Positions 16,628-25,169 of a stretch of DNA of 64,000 nt are shown here, one piece after another. The stretch's first letter is position 1. The number at the start of each line of letters is the position of its first letter. The position numbers were made by a program, and so were the translations under genes. The notes under the pieces were generated by a model, which made no database searches, was not told where the DNA came from, and was given only the letters and a program-made list of their open reading frames with translations. Source of the DNA: Paenibacillus sp. FSL R5-0623 (GTDB taxonomy: Bacteria > Bacillota > Bacilli > Paenibacillales > Paenibacillaceae); assembly GCF_037974265.1 (NCBI RefSeq), contig NZ_CP150233.1, positions 4,340,001-4,404,000 on the forward strand, read 5' to 3'.

Positions 16628-18141
16628 GATTGCACCTCTTGTCCACCGCTTGCATAGTATAGCAGCTGTTCTTGGTTAGTCTCGCCTCGTTTGAACTCTT
16701 TTACGATAACACCCTCGCACATGACAGCGATTCGGTCGCCAATTCCCATGCCTTCATCCAGTTCACAGGTGAAATAGATGACACCCTTGCCCGCTAAAGC
16801 CAGTTCATTGATGATGCGGAAAATGTCACTTTTTGCCCCTATATCTACACCTTTGGTTGGCTCATCAAATATAAATACATCCGCATCCGCATTAAGCCAT
16901 TTACCAATGGCTACCTTCTGCTGATTACCACCACTTAGATATTTCACTTCCTGTTTCACGGACGATGTTTTAATTCCAAGCTGTTTCACCAATGACTCTG
17001 CATTCAGTCGTTCCCGCTTGCGGCTTACAAAACCTAATGTACTAAGACGGCTTAGCAAAGGCAGACTTAAATTCCGTTCCACGTTCTCCTGAATCAGGAT
17101 TCCTTGTTTACGTCGCTCCTCCGGTACAGAAACAATCCCCAGAGCCGCCGCATCCGCAGGCTGAGACAGGCGTAGATTACGGTTGTTAAGCCGGATCTCG
17201 CCTCCTTCCAGCCGATCTGCACCAATCAGCAAACGAGAGCTTTCCGTTTTACCCGCGCCTACCAGACCCACTACAGCGAGGACTTCACCTCGGCGTACAG
17301 ACAGGTCAACACCTTTGACCTTCACTCCACGCCGAAGCCCACGTGCCTCCAACAGCAGCTCCCCTACGGGCGCTTCCGTCTTTGGAAATTCTTCTTCGAA
17401 TGGTTTGCCCAGCATCTGTGTAACCAAATCGTTGATCGTCAGACCCTTTGCTTCACCGGTAAATACATGTTGCCCATCTCTCATAACCGTAACGCGATCA
17501 CAGTGACCTGTCACTTCCGCAAGACGATGGGTAATGAAAATGCAGGCTACGCCCCGTTCCTTCAGCAGATGTACAATCCGGAAAAATGCATCCGTCTCTT
17601 CCTGGCTCAGCGGTGCGGTCGGTTCATCAAAAATGATGACTTTTGCATCCTGAATCAAAATCCGTGCCAACAGTATCATCTGTTTTTCTGCAAGTGTCAG
17701 ATCGGCCACTTTTTGGTGAACGGATATATCTGCTCCTAATTGCTTCAACGCCTCAACCGCACGCTGTTGCAGTTTTCGTGGACTTTTCCACCAACCCCCG
17801 GCAGATGAAGCCAACTGATCCAACATAATGTTCTCCGCAGCCGTCAGCTGTGGCACCAGTGCCGCATCCACTTCCTGATAGACACAGTGAATCCCACTTG
17901 CCTTTGCGTCTCCAGGAGAACTTAAATGTAGCGCTTGTCCACTCAACTGAATCGTACCCTGATCCAATGGATAGGCACCGGACAAAATTTTCATTAACGT
18001 GCTTTTACCGGCACCATTGGCACCCAGCAGCGCATGAATCTCCCCACCTTTTACAGAGAAATCCACATCCTTCAGTGCAGGAATACCTGAAAACTGCTTG
18101 TGGATATGTTCCATTTGCAGCAGAATCGGTGCAGTGCTCAT
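16624..18141 (-). CDS. Sugar-type ABC transporter ATPase, two ABC domains
   Basis: Energises the importer. The 505 residues form tandem ABC domains: first Walker A GANGAGKSTLMKIL near 40 with a weak signature (LTLAEKQMILL), and second Walker A GLVGAGKTESSRLL near 290 with the full signature YLSGGNQQKVAIGKW and Walker B FIFDEPTKGVD. A degenerate first site is usual for the RbsA/MglA class. The start MSTAPILLQ has GGAGG eight bases upstream. A strong hairpin separates it from the binding-protein gene. Confidence 0.92.
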   Translation of the reverse strand: MSTAPILLQMEHIHKQFSGIPALKDVDFSVKGGEIHALLGANGAGKSTLMKILSGAYPLDQGTIQLSGQALHLSSPGDAKASGIHCVYQEVDAALVPQLTAAENIMLDQLASSAGGWWKSPRKLQQRAVEALKQLGADISVHQKVADLTLAEKQMILLARILIQDAKVIIFDEPTAPLSQEETDAFFRIVHLLKERGVACIFITHRLAEVTGHCDRVTVMRDGQHVFTGEAKGLTINDLVTQMLGKPFEEEFPKTEAPVGELLLEARGLRRGVKVKGVDLSVRRGEVLAVVGLVGAGKTESSRLLIGADRLEGGEIRLNNRNLRLSQPADAAALGIVSVPEERRKQGILIQENVERNLSLPLLSRLSTLGFVSRKRERLNAESLVKQLGIKTSSVKQEVKYLSGGNQQKVAIGKWLNADADVFIFDEPTKGVDIGAKSDIFRIINELALAGKGVIYFTCELDEGMGIGDRIAVMCEGVIVKEFKRGETNQEQLLYYASGGQEVQS

Positions 18142-18218
18142 GATGTTAACCTCCAATCGTTCCCTTCCGGGAGCATCCCTTTATTCATCCAGACCACACA
18201 TATCTTCATTTATGTTTG

Positions 18219-18242
18219 AAAAAGCGCGCCTTGCGGCGCGCT
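18219..18242 (-). terminator. Intercistronic terminator-like hairpin in the transporter operon
   Basis: AAGCGCGCC-GCAA-GGCGCGCTT followed by TTT, with a GNRA-type loop, 14 bases after the binding-protein stop and 78 bases before the ATPase. Such elements keep binding protein above membrane components by partial termination or by 3'-end protection. Confidence 0.7.
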
Positions 18243-18255
18243 TCCCATACGCTGC

Positions 18256-19353
18256 TTATTTAGCAGTAATTCCGTATTCGCTCATCCAGTCCTTGATTCC
18301 TTGTGTGCTGCCACCCCAACCTTCAACGAACTCTGACAGCTCCGAAGTGGAGATTTGTTTATCTGGCAGAGCTTCACGTTGAACATATACAGGGTTAAGA
18401 ACAACTGCATCTTCTGTCTCGTCCCCGTTCAGTTTTTGATAAGCATAACGTACCTGGACGCGACCAATATCCGTTGGATCAACAGCCGCAGAAGCTACCC
18501 AAGGATTTTTCGGGTCCTGAATCATTTGCAGATCCTCGTCACTCATATCAATACCATACACTTTGATCTCATCACGTCCAGCTTGTTGAATCGCACGCGC
18601 TGCACCTTTGGCGAACTCATCCCATGCAGTCCATACAGCTGTAATCTCACCTTTTGGATACTGCTTGAGAATAGCTTCCATTTTGGCTTGAGTATCCAGC
18701 GCCGGGTTCTGTGCAGAACCGAATGTAGCTATTTCCTTGATGTCCGGATTTGCTTTCATGAATTCACCGTATGCAATTTGACGGCGTTCCATCGGTGCGA
18801 AACCAGCTACCCATACTTTAACAATATTGCCTTGTCCATTGATATCTTTTTTCATTTGCTCCAGCGTCAGTTCAGCCATCTTCTGGTCATCCTGCGATAA
18901 GACTGTAGCTCCCGGAACACTAATAGCTGCGTCAAACACGACCACTGGAATATTCTGTTCTACTGCCTTCTTCACGCCTGGCTCTAATAGGGAATCCCCG
19001 TGATCCGTGAGAATGGCATCGAATTTTTGGTTAATAGCGCTATCGAGCAAGGATACCATTTTTGCTTTGTCATTATCGGCAACAAACGTTGTCAGTTCTC
19101 CACCGAATTTTTCAATTTCTTCTTTTACACCTTGTACATATTGCTGCGAGAAAGTACCTGTATTAAACTCCATAATAAGTGCGATCCGCTTGCCGCTTAG
19201 AGGGCCTGTAACTGCTTCCGTTTTTGGTGTATCATCTGATGCACCCGAAGCCGGAGTTGCTGCCGGTTCTTTTTTGATTCCACAAGCGGACAGCGCCAAT
19301 GTAAATACTAATAACACACTCAACCATACCCATTTTGTCTCTTTTCTTTTCAT
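18256..19353 (-). CDS. Sugar-binding lipoprotein of the ABC transporter
   Basis: Extracellular receptor of the importer. The 365 residues begin with a lipoprotein signal (hydrophobic 9-21, lipobox LSACG), then a Thr/Pro/Ala linker and a periplasmic-binding-protein type I domain of the RbsB class. That domain shows IALIMEFNTGTFSQQYVQG, ILTDHGDSL, VVVFDAAISVPGATVLSQDD and VKVYGIDMSD. Start at MKRKETKWVW, with AGGGGG eight bases upstream. First gene of the three-gene operon. Confidence 0.92.
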   Translation of the reverse strand: MKRKETKWVWLSVLLVFTLALSACGIKKEPAATPASGASDDTPKTEAVTGPLSGKRIALIMEFNTGTFSQQYVQGVKEEIEKFGGELTTFVADNDKAKMVSLLDSAINQKFDAILTDHGDSLLEPGVKKAVEQNIPVVVFDAAISVPGATVLSQDDQKMAELTLEQMKKDINGQGNIVKVWVAGFAPMERRQIAYGEFMKANPDIKEIATFGSAQNPALDTQAKMEAILKQYPKGEITAVWTAWDEFAKGAARAIQQAGRDEIKVYGIDMSDEDLQMIQDPKNPWVASAAVDPTDIGRVQVRYAYQKLNGDETEDAVVLNPVYVQREALPDKQISTSELSEFVEGWGGSTQGIKDWMSEYGITAK

Positions 19354-19377
19354 CTCTGTATCCCCCTGTCCACTCTC

Positions 19378-19393
19378 TGTGATCTCGATCACA
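19378..19393. promoter_or_regulatory. Perfect operator-like palindrome before the transporter
   Basis: TGTGATC-TC-GATCACA is a perfect 7-2-7 dyad matching the TGTGA-N6-TCACA half-site rule of CRP/FNR-family regulators. It lies about 7 to 22 bases downstream of the predicted start and ends 24 bases before the ATG, a position suited to repression. No regulator gene is adjacent. Confidence 0.7.
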
Positions 19394-19406
19394 ATAGTTG
19401 AATATT

Positions 19407-19435
19407 AATATAACGGCTAATCCCTAGTATGTAAA
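19407..19435 (-). promoter_or_regulatory. Sigma-A promoter for the ABC transporter operon
   Basis: TTTACA (19430-19435), 17 bases, TATATT (19407-19412) on the minus strand; the predicted start near 19400 lies just upstream of the palindrome. Confidence 0.7.
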
Positions 19436-19527
19436 TGGGTTTTAGCAATTTAAAGCTAAACCTCGCTAAGTTTTTTCAAAAGTACTATTCTTCCTATCCA
19501 TTTCATCCAAAATAAAGAAATCACGTA

Positions 19528-19563
19528 AAAAAGACCGCGAGGGGATGCCCCCTTACGGTCTTT
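19528..19563 (-). terminator. Intrinsic terminator after spoIVA
   Basis: GACCG at the base, a GGGGG/CCCC inner stem, CGGTC, then TTTTTT on the minus strand, directly after the spoIVA stop. Confidence 0.85.
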
Positions 19564-19570
19564 TGATGTC

Positions 19571-21049
19571 TTACAGAATGATGGCGATCAAGCCGCCCGA
19601 ACCTTCGTTAATGATTCTTCCCAGTGTCTCTTGCAATTTGTATCTTGCATTATCCGGCATCATGGCAATCTTGCCCTGAATCCCTTCTCGCACAATGGAG
19701 TGCAGTGAACGACCGAACATGTCTGAATCCCATACCTTGATCGGATCGTTCTCGAAGTCCTGCATCAGGTATCTCACCAGTTCCTCACTCTGCTTCTCTG
19801 TGCCGATGATTGGAGCGAACTCCGATTCCACATCAACCCGGATCATGTGAATGGACGGTGCCGTTGCTTTCAGGCGTACGCCAAATTTGGTGCCCTGACG
19901 AATGAGCTCAGGTTCATCCAGAGCCATCTCGGCGAGAGATGGAGCAGCAATGCCGTATCCGGTCGTTTTGACCATCTCCAGCGCTTCTGCAAAGCGGTCA
20001 TATTCTCTCTTCGCATGCGAGAATTCCTGCATCAATTGCAGCAGATGATCCTTACCGCGAATCTCGATGCCAACCACTTCCACGAGAATCTGATCATACA
20101 GTTCATCCGGCGCGTACAGGTCAATTTCGGCTACACCCTGCCCCATATTCATGCCACTTAGGCCTGCGCGATCAATGAATTCATATTCCATGAACTGTGC
20201 GACAACCCGATCCACGTCACGAAGTCTGCGAATATCCTTGACGGTATCCCGTACGGAATTTTCGTAGTTGCTACGCAGCCAGTGAGTCTCGTTGAGCACC
20301 ATAACCCAGCTCGGCAAGTTTACATTCACTTCATGTACAGGGAACTCATAGAGCACTTCACGAAGTACACCCGTTACATCATCTTCCGTCATGGTCGCTG
20401 CACTGAGTGTCATCACCGGAATATCGTATTTGGCAGCAAGCTCACTACGCAATTGCAGGGCTTCTTCACTGCGAGGACGAGTGGAGTTGATGACCAGGAC
20501 AAACGGTTTACCCACTTCTTTTAATTCCTCAATGACCCGTTCTTCAGATTCCACATAGGAACTGCGGGCAATTTCGGCGATTGTGCCGTCTGTTGTTACC
20601 ACAACACCCAGTGTAGAATGCTCCTGAATGACTTTGCGAGTACCAATCTCGGCAGCTTCTTGGAACGGAATTGGTTCCTCGAACCAAGGCGTGGAGATCA
20701 TGCGTGGACCATTCTCATCCTCGTATCCCTTGGCTCCTTCCACCGCGTAACCTACACAATCCACAAGTCGCACATTGACATCGAGTCCTTCTGCCACCTT
20801 GATCTGGACTGCGTTATTCGGTACAAATTTCGGCTCGGTTGTCATGATGGTTTTGCCTGCAGCACTTTGTGGAAGTTCATCCACTGCACGGGCACGATCA
20901 GCCTCGCTTGCGATGTTAGGCAATACGATCGTTTCCATGAATCGTTTAATAAATGTTGATTTTCCCGTCCGGACTGCGCCGACAACCCCGAGATAAATAT
21001 CCCCTCCGGTCCGCTCAGCTATGTCCTTAAAAATGTCCACTTTCTCCAA
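19571..21049 (-). CDS. spoIVA: Stage IV sporulation protein A, spore-coat ATPase
   Basis: Polymerises by ATP hydrolysis on the forespore to form the basement layer of the coat and recruit cortex and coat proteins. The 492 residues equal the B. subtilis length. The Walker A is GAVRTGKSTFIKRF near 24, a Walker B-like VRLVDCVGYAVEG is near 92, and the carboxyl end GSGGLIAIIL matches the membrane-binding tail. Preceded by a sigma-E promoter, consistent with mother-cell expression. Confidence 0.98.
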   Translation of the reverse strand: MEKVDIFKDIAERTGGDIYLGVVGAVRTGKSTFIKRFMETIVLPNIASEADRARAVDELPQSAAGKTIMTTEPKFVPNNAVQIKVAEGLDVNVRLVDCVGYAVEGAKGYEDENGPRMISTPWFEEPIPFQEAAEIGTRKVIQEHSTLGVVVTTDGTIAEIARSSYVESEERVIEELKEVGKPFVLVINSTRPRSEEALQLRSELAAKYDIPVMTLSAATMTEDDVTGVLREVLYEFPVHEVNVNLPSWVMVLNETHWLRSNYENSVRDTVKDIRRLRDVDRVVAQFMEYEFIDRAGLSGMNMGQGVAEIDLYAPDELYDQILVEVVGIEIRGKDHLLQLMQEFSHAKREYDRFAEALEMVKTTGYGIAAPSLAEMALDEPELIRQGTKFGVRLKATAPSIHMIRVDVESEFAPIIGTEKQSEELVRYLMQDFENDPIKVWDSDMFGRSLHSIVREGIQGKIAMMPDNARYKLQETLGRIINEGSGGLIAIIL

Positions 21050-21246
21050 TGAAATCCCCTCCCTAAATTACTCCGAAGGAAAAATGCTAAAGAGCATCCG
21101 CTTCGTTTTTTCAATCAGAAGACTGAAATCCCTGCAACGGTAGAGCCGCCTTTGTGAGTGCCCGGAAGTCGTCCGCCGCCGAACGTTGCATTCTGATGAA
21201 ACCGGCGAGAGCGGCGTTAACTCGTACATGCAATTGGACTAGTATC

Positions 21247-21275
21247 ATCTTATGTATCCGTATGCGGCAATATGA
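21247..21275 (-). promoter_or_regulatory. Sigma-E promoter for spoIVA
   Basis: TCATATT (21269-21275), 14 bases, CATAAGAT (21247-21254) on the minus strand, close to the sigma-E consensus KMATATT / CATACAHT. The leader to the ATG at 21049 is about 190 nt. The remaining spacer 21276-21409 shows nothing I can name. Confidence 0.7.
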
Positions 21276-21409
21276 CGCGTATTTTTGTTTTTTTATCTTA
21301 AGGTGATGACATTAGGAGAATCCCCCGATCTCGGACTGCGCGTCTTTATTTCAATCTACTTTATGTGATCCGTGAAGCTTTTATGACGGTTATTGCTCAT
21401 ACTTACAAA

Positions 21410-21447
21410 AGAAAAAGAGATATCCCTTATTTGGAATATCTCTTTTT
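21410..21447 (-). terminator. Terminator after yphF-like gene
   Basis: AAAAAGAGATATTCC ... GGGATATCTCTTTTTC on the minus strand, a long A/T-rich stem with U-rich 3' arm, 55 bases past the lipoprotein stop. It would work in both directions. Confidence 0.65.
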
Positions 21448-21502
21448 GAACCATTAGAGGCATGGTGGTCATACAGCTAAATCATATAAATTGCAATCAT
21501 GC

Positions 21503-22282
21503 TTATTTTATTGGCTGTGCAACCGGCGCATTATTTTGCCATGCGTAGGGAACAGATTTAACGGGTACAAAGTAAGAGTGTTCCAACAGAAAATCCCTAA
21601 CATCATCACTCTCCACTGGAGACATGTCAGACTTCTCCATCGCCTGCATAATGTCAAAAGCATAATCCACATAGACCTTGCCTTCGTCATCCATCATAAA
21701 AGGTAACGCCTGACCGGAATAAACACTATTCAACGTTATGGAAGGTGTACCCGCGTGTGAAGCCTGCTCCATATTCACTGCATATAAACCCGGATACAGT
21801 TCTTCCCCACTTGGTAGCTTATTGTTATGTACGGACTTATATTGATTAACCATTCGTTGCACATCATTCACTTTCTGAACGGTCAGAAGATCCATCACTT
21901 TAACGGTTGGATTCACTTCTTCATCCTGAATAAGGAAGTAAGCGCTCCCACCACTTTCAAAAGCAGTCCCCGGTATTTCATCCAGATACCCCAGTTGTTT
22001 CAACTTGGGCAGATCCACTCTGAACTTTTCATATTTTGGCGTTTCCATATCTGCATTGATGATTGGCAAAATCCCCTCATCTTGCTGGAATGACTCGACC
22101 GCACTCTGGATACGGCTCACGCTTTCCCGATAGGCTATCTTAGGGTCTGAATTACTCTGGGATGGATACATACAACCACTTGCTGTAAAAGCAAACAACA
22201 GGAGTAACAGCAGACCGCCCGTCTGATGTCTCAGACGCTGCCGTCCGCTTCCTTCCACACATTTTGGCTTATTCCTAATCAT
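21503..22282 (-). CDS. yphF: YphF-like lipoprotein
   Basis: Predicted lipoprotein of unknown role. The 259 residues start MIRNKPKC, then a basic stretch, a hydrophobic segment and lipobox FTASGC near 36. The mature part has RIQSAVESFQQDEGILPII and repeated short helices with no recognised enzyme motif. I place the start at 22282 because GGAGG is six bases upstream; in-frame starts up to 22342 would overlap the ferredoxin stop. Position next to spoIVA is that of B. subtilis yphF. Confidence 0.8.
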   Translation of the reverse strand: MIRNKPKCVEGSGRQRLRHQTGGLLLLLLFAFTASGCMYPSQSNSDPKIAYRESVSRIQSAVESFQQDEGILPIINADMETPKYEKFRVDLPKLKQLGYLDEIPGTAFESGGSAYFLIQDEEVNPTVKVMDLLTVQKVNDVQRMVNQYKSVHNNKLPSGEELYPGLYAVNMEQASHAGTPSITLNSVYSGQALPFMMDDEGKVYVDYAFDIMQAMEKSDMSPVESDDVRDFLLEHSYFVPVKSVPYAWQNNAPVAQPIK

Positions 22283-22328
22283 TCGTGTCCTCCTTGAATA
22301 ACTCATTAGAGAATCCATTTCATAACGC

Positions 22329-22682
22329 TCAGAACCAGTCATCTTCCTGTTGCTGACGTTCCAGTTGTTTCCGAATGGCTGCCTTCAGCGGGTCCTCTGG
22401 AACATGAACCGATAGAGATCCGCACACCTTGGCCTGACAGGACAGTCGTGTACCTGCTTCCAACAGTGAACCCAGCTTGCGCTTTTCTGCATCTGTTGGT
22501 GGATACAGTTCCGCCCGGTGTTCTTCATCTACGTTCACTTTGCACATCAGGCAAGCCGCTTTGCCATCACATCGGGTCGTAATCTTGACTCCAGCACGTC
22601 GTGCTGCATGCAAAAGTGTCACCCCTGGTTTGAGCGCTATCGATTTGTTCATAGGTAAAAAAGTAACTTTATAGTCCATCAT
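22329..22682 (-). CDS. 2Fe-2S ferredoxin-type protein
   Basis: Small electron carrier of the plant/YjbR-like [2Fe-2S] type, 117 residues. Cysteines lie at 38, 44, 47 and 82 (C-x5-C-x2-C ... C), with RCDGKAACLMCKV forming the cluster loop, and a fifth Cys at 86. The tail after residue 100 is Gln/Glu-rich. GGGAGG precedes a double ATG, so the start may be the second Met. It sits between the lipoprotein and nucleotidyltransferase genes, with no oxidoreductase partner nearby. Confidence 0.85.
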   Translation of the reverse strand: MMDYKVTFLPMNKSIALKPGVTLLHAARRAGVKITTRCDGKAACLMCKVNVDEEHRAELYPPTDAEKRKLGSLLEAGTRLSCQAKVCGSLSVHVPEDPLKAAIRKQLERQQQEDDWF

Positions 22683-22696
22683 TTTCCTCCCTCAAC

Positions 22697-23314
22697 CTAC
22701 TGGGGCCATGTAAAGCCAACAAGCTCTTCCACTTCGGCTCTGAAGCGATTTGTCCATACATTCTGTTGACTTAAAAGCATCATTATAGGTTGATGTGCAT
22801 CTGGCTGCTCACGCATCTGTTTAGCAATGGGGACATAACGATCTTCACGACCTCGCAGCAGATTAAACAACAGCTCATGCGCAAGCGGCATCAGTCGCAG
22901 GGGATATGAACCCACTTGTGCTACTGGTGCATGCGGAGCAAGTACATGTTCAATCTCGACGCGGTACCAACTTTTGCGAGCCCATATTTCGAAACCACCA
23001 ACCAGTTCCAGCGCACATTCACCCACCTGATAGTGGCTCAGCAGAGAAGCATACGGTCCCGTCTTGTCCACTGTAGGCTCGTCAAGCATTTCCCCTGGAG
23101 CGCTACGGTGAAGTTCCTTAGCAGCAGCAACATCCGCATAGATATCAATATCTCTCGGAGCCTGTTGCAACTCCACCCCTTGAAGCAGCAACCCACAACT
23201 TCCTCCAAGTAACCATGTCTGCGGCTGTGTGTTCCAGGCTTTGGCCGTTTCCAGCAAAGCCGCGTGTAATTCCGGATAACGCTCTGTCCGACCCTCCGTA
23301 TCATGCGGCCCCAT
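22697..23314 (-). CDS. Nucleotidyltransferase-fold protein
   Basis: 205 residues. WLLGGSCGLLLQGVELQQAPRDIDIYAD has the G-S/G ... D-x-D pattern of the MNT/AbiEii nucleotidyltransferase fold, followed by LELVGGFEIWARKSWYRVE and a helical end. Whether the metal-binding Asp pair is complete is uncertain. GGGGAG precedes the ATG. No AbiEi-like antitoxin partner is present, so I do not read this as a toxin-antitoxin pair. It ends 14 bases before the ferredoxin. Confidence 0.7.
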   Translation of the reverse strand: MGPHDTEGRTERYPELHAALLETAKAWNTQPQTWLLGGSCGLLLQGVELQQAPRDIDIYADVAAAKELHRSAPGEMLDEPTVDKTGPYASLLSHYQVGECALELVGGFEIWARKSWYRVEIEHVLAPHAPVAQVGSYPLRLMPLAHELLFNLLRGREDRYVPIAKQMREQPDAHQPIMMLLSQQNVWTNRFRAEVEELVGFTWPQ

Positions 23315-23396
23315 AGGCTCACACTCCCCTCATCCGTGTTCATTGTGTCAGTTCTTATGATGTGTTTATGCGGATGTATCTTTCAGGCATGGGAAA

Positions 23397-23576
23397 TCAG
23401 GTCAGAGAAGCGATTCCACCGAAAAAGCCAATCAGCATAATCAAAAATGCAATCAGAGAAAGAATCCCCCGTACAATACCTTTTGTTTTGGCACGAGCAA
23501 ACGTAATCAGGAATACAGATAATCCCATAATGAGGATGGCCACCAATGACAGCCACATCTTGTCCATTGCGCTCAT
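23397..23576 (-). CDS. yphE: DUF2768 small membrane protein (YphE)
   Basis: 59 residues translated by hand: begins MSAMDKMWLSLVAILIMGL, a helix, then FARAKTKGIVRG, then a second hydrophobic helix ending GFFGGIASLT. It is a two-helix membrane protein with a basic loop, matching YphE in length and place between gpsA and spoIVA in B. subtilis. Function unknown. AAGGGGAG lies about ten bases before the ATG. Confidence 0.85.
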   Translation of the reverse strand: MSAMDKMWLSLVAILIMGLSVFLITFARAKTKGIVRGILSLIAFLIMLIGFFGGIASLT

Positions 23577-23668
23577 AATCCAGCAGTCTCCCCTTCAGTC
23601 CGATATTCATCACTGACACTGTGACAATTGCAACCATTATAACATGAAATTCAGCTCAACTTTCCAAA

Positions 23669-23717
23669 AAAAAGACAAAAAAGCAAGCCGGCAGAAGCCG
23701 ACTCGTCTTTTTGTCTT
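23669..23717 (-). terminator. Intrinsic terminator after the SpoVIF-like gene
   Basis: Core AGTCGGC-TTCT-GCCGGCT nested in AAGACAAAAA ... TTTTTTGTCTT on the minus strand. Confidence 0.8.
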
Positions 23718-23749
23718 ACTGGATTACCTGTACATGCAGGTGTGATCTA

Positions 23750-24025
23750 TTATTTTTTCATCATCATTTTCATTAACGATTCCATACTGCTCGGATTCAA
23801 TCCGCTTTTCTTGACCGCACTCACAATATCCTTAACCGTATCCTCAGATACCGGAACTTTCGCCATGGCGGATACTTGTTTGATCAACTGGCGCAACTGA
23901 GCTTCATTCTGAATCGTCGTTGGTTTCACCGTGCTTGCCAATTTCTTAACGGCACCTTCAGTTATCGTTTTACCCGTTTTCTTGTTGATTGCATTCAGTG
24001 CATCTTTGGAAATGTTGTTACCCAT
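23750..24025 (-). CDS. Stage VI sporulation protein F-like
   Basis: 91 residues, basic and helical: MGNNISKDALNAINKKTGKT at the start, VKKLASTVKPTTIQNEAQLRQLIKQVS in the middle and a Met/Lys tail. This matches the SpoVIF (YjcC) family, which affects late coat assembly. The start at 24025 has GGAGGGG upstream. A sigma-G-like -10 (CATACTA, minus strand, 24059-24065) lies before it without a clear -35, so forespore expression is only suggested. Confidence 0.75.
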   Translation of the reverse strand: MGNNISKDALNAINKKTGKTITEGAVKKLASTVKPTTIQNEAQLRQLIKQVSAMAKVPVSEDTVKDIVSAVKKSGLNPSSMESLMKMMMKK

Positions 24026-24128
24026 TCGTCTCCCCTCCTCCGGCAATACTCATGTGTATAGTATGAGTCTGCTACAGAAAAGGTGAATAAGCTTATTATT
24101 TCACAAGGTACGTTTAGGCTGATTACAA

Positions 24129-25169
24129 TCAGGAATGCCACTGCTCCCAGGTTTCAATCTTCATGACTTCCATTTCAGTCTTCGGGTCACGTCCCATCAA
24201 GGCTTCAACCGCATCACGCGGCTGTCTCTCCTGGAATAAAACGTGATATAACTGATCCGCAATTGGCATTTGTACACCGTATTTTTGTGAGATGAAATAG
24301 GCAGCTTGCGTAGTTCGAATGCCTTCTACCACCATGCCCATGGACTTCAGAACATCATCCAGCTTTTGTCCCTGGCCCAACATGGAACCTGCTCTCCAGT
24401 TCCGGCTGTGCTGACTTGTAGCCGTTACAACCAGATCCCCGATTCCAGCAAGTCCCGAAAACGTTAGCGGATTTGCTCCCATCGCAACACCAATACGTGT
24501 GATCTCTGCCAGACCGCGTGTTAGCAAAGCGGCTTTGGCATTATCACCAAATTGAAGACCATCGGACATGCCTGCACCAAGAGCAATGATATTTTTGAAT
24601 GCGCCTGCAAGCTCAACACCAATCATGTCCCGATTCGTGTAAACCCGGAAATAGGCATTCATAAACAAAGCTTGGGCAGACTCGGCAGATGACTTATCCA
24701 GTGAAGCTACAACCACTGTCGTTGGACAACGCTTCACCACTTCTTCCGCATGGCTTGGGCCAGAAAGAACAACAACACGTCCTTCTTCACATTCAAGCTC
24801 TTCTGAAATGACTGTGGACATCCGTTTGAGGCTTTCTGTCTCGAAACCTTTGGTTGCATGAATGACTAACATCTCAGGCTTGTAATAAGCCTTAAGCTGG
24901 TTCGTAACTGCACGCATGGCTGATGAAGGCGCAACAATTAACACAGCTATAGCGCCTTCCACCGCAGCTTCCATATCAGTTGTTGCTTGAATCCGTGGTG
25001 AAAGCTCCGCATCCGGAAGATAGCGTGTATTGGTGTGCTTGTTATTGATTTCGTTAGCCTGGTCTTCACCACGTGTCCACATCATCACATCCAACTGATT
25101 GGCAGCGAGTACACTGGCCAGAGCCGTTCCCCAGCTTCCAGCGACCAGAACAGCAACTTTTTTAGACAA
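24129..25169 (-). CDS. gpsA: Glycerol-3-phosphate dehydrogenase [NAD(P)+]
   Basis: Reduces DHAP to sn-glycerol-3-phosphate for phospholipids. The 346 residues carry the nucleotide loop VAGSWGTALAS near 10 (the usual first Gly of GxGxxG is Val), ATKGFETESL, SGPSHAEEVV near 140, and the catalytic-lysine helix VELAGAFKNIIALGAGM near 188. The start is TTG at 25169: GGAGGGGG lies eight bases before it, it overlaps the plsY stop by eight bases, and no ATG fits. Adjacent plsY uses the product. Confidence 0.96.
   Translation of the reverse strand: MSKKVAVLVAGSWGTALASVLAANQLDVMMWTRGEDQANEINNKHTNTRYLPDAELSPRIQATTDMEAAVEGAIAVLIVAPSSAMRAVTNQLKAYYKPEMLVIHATKGFETESLKRMSTVISEELECEEGRVVVLSGPSHAEEVVKRCPTTVVVASLDKSSAESAQALFMNAYFRVYTNRDMIGVELAGAFKNIIALGAGMSDGLQFGDNAKAALLTRGLAEITRIGVAMGANPLTFSGLAGIGDLVVTATSQHSRNWRAGSMLGQGQKLDDVLKSMGMVVEGIRTTQAAYFISQKYGVQMPIADQLYHVLFQERQPRDAVEALMGRDPKTEMEVMKIETWEQWHS

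Noticed and set aside
22697..23314. AbiE-type toxin-antitoxin system
   Set aside because: Only a nucleotidyltransferase-like fold is present; there is no AbiEi partner beside it, and the neighbours are housekeeping and sporulation genes.
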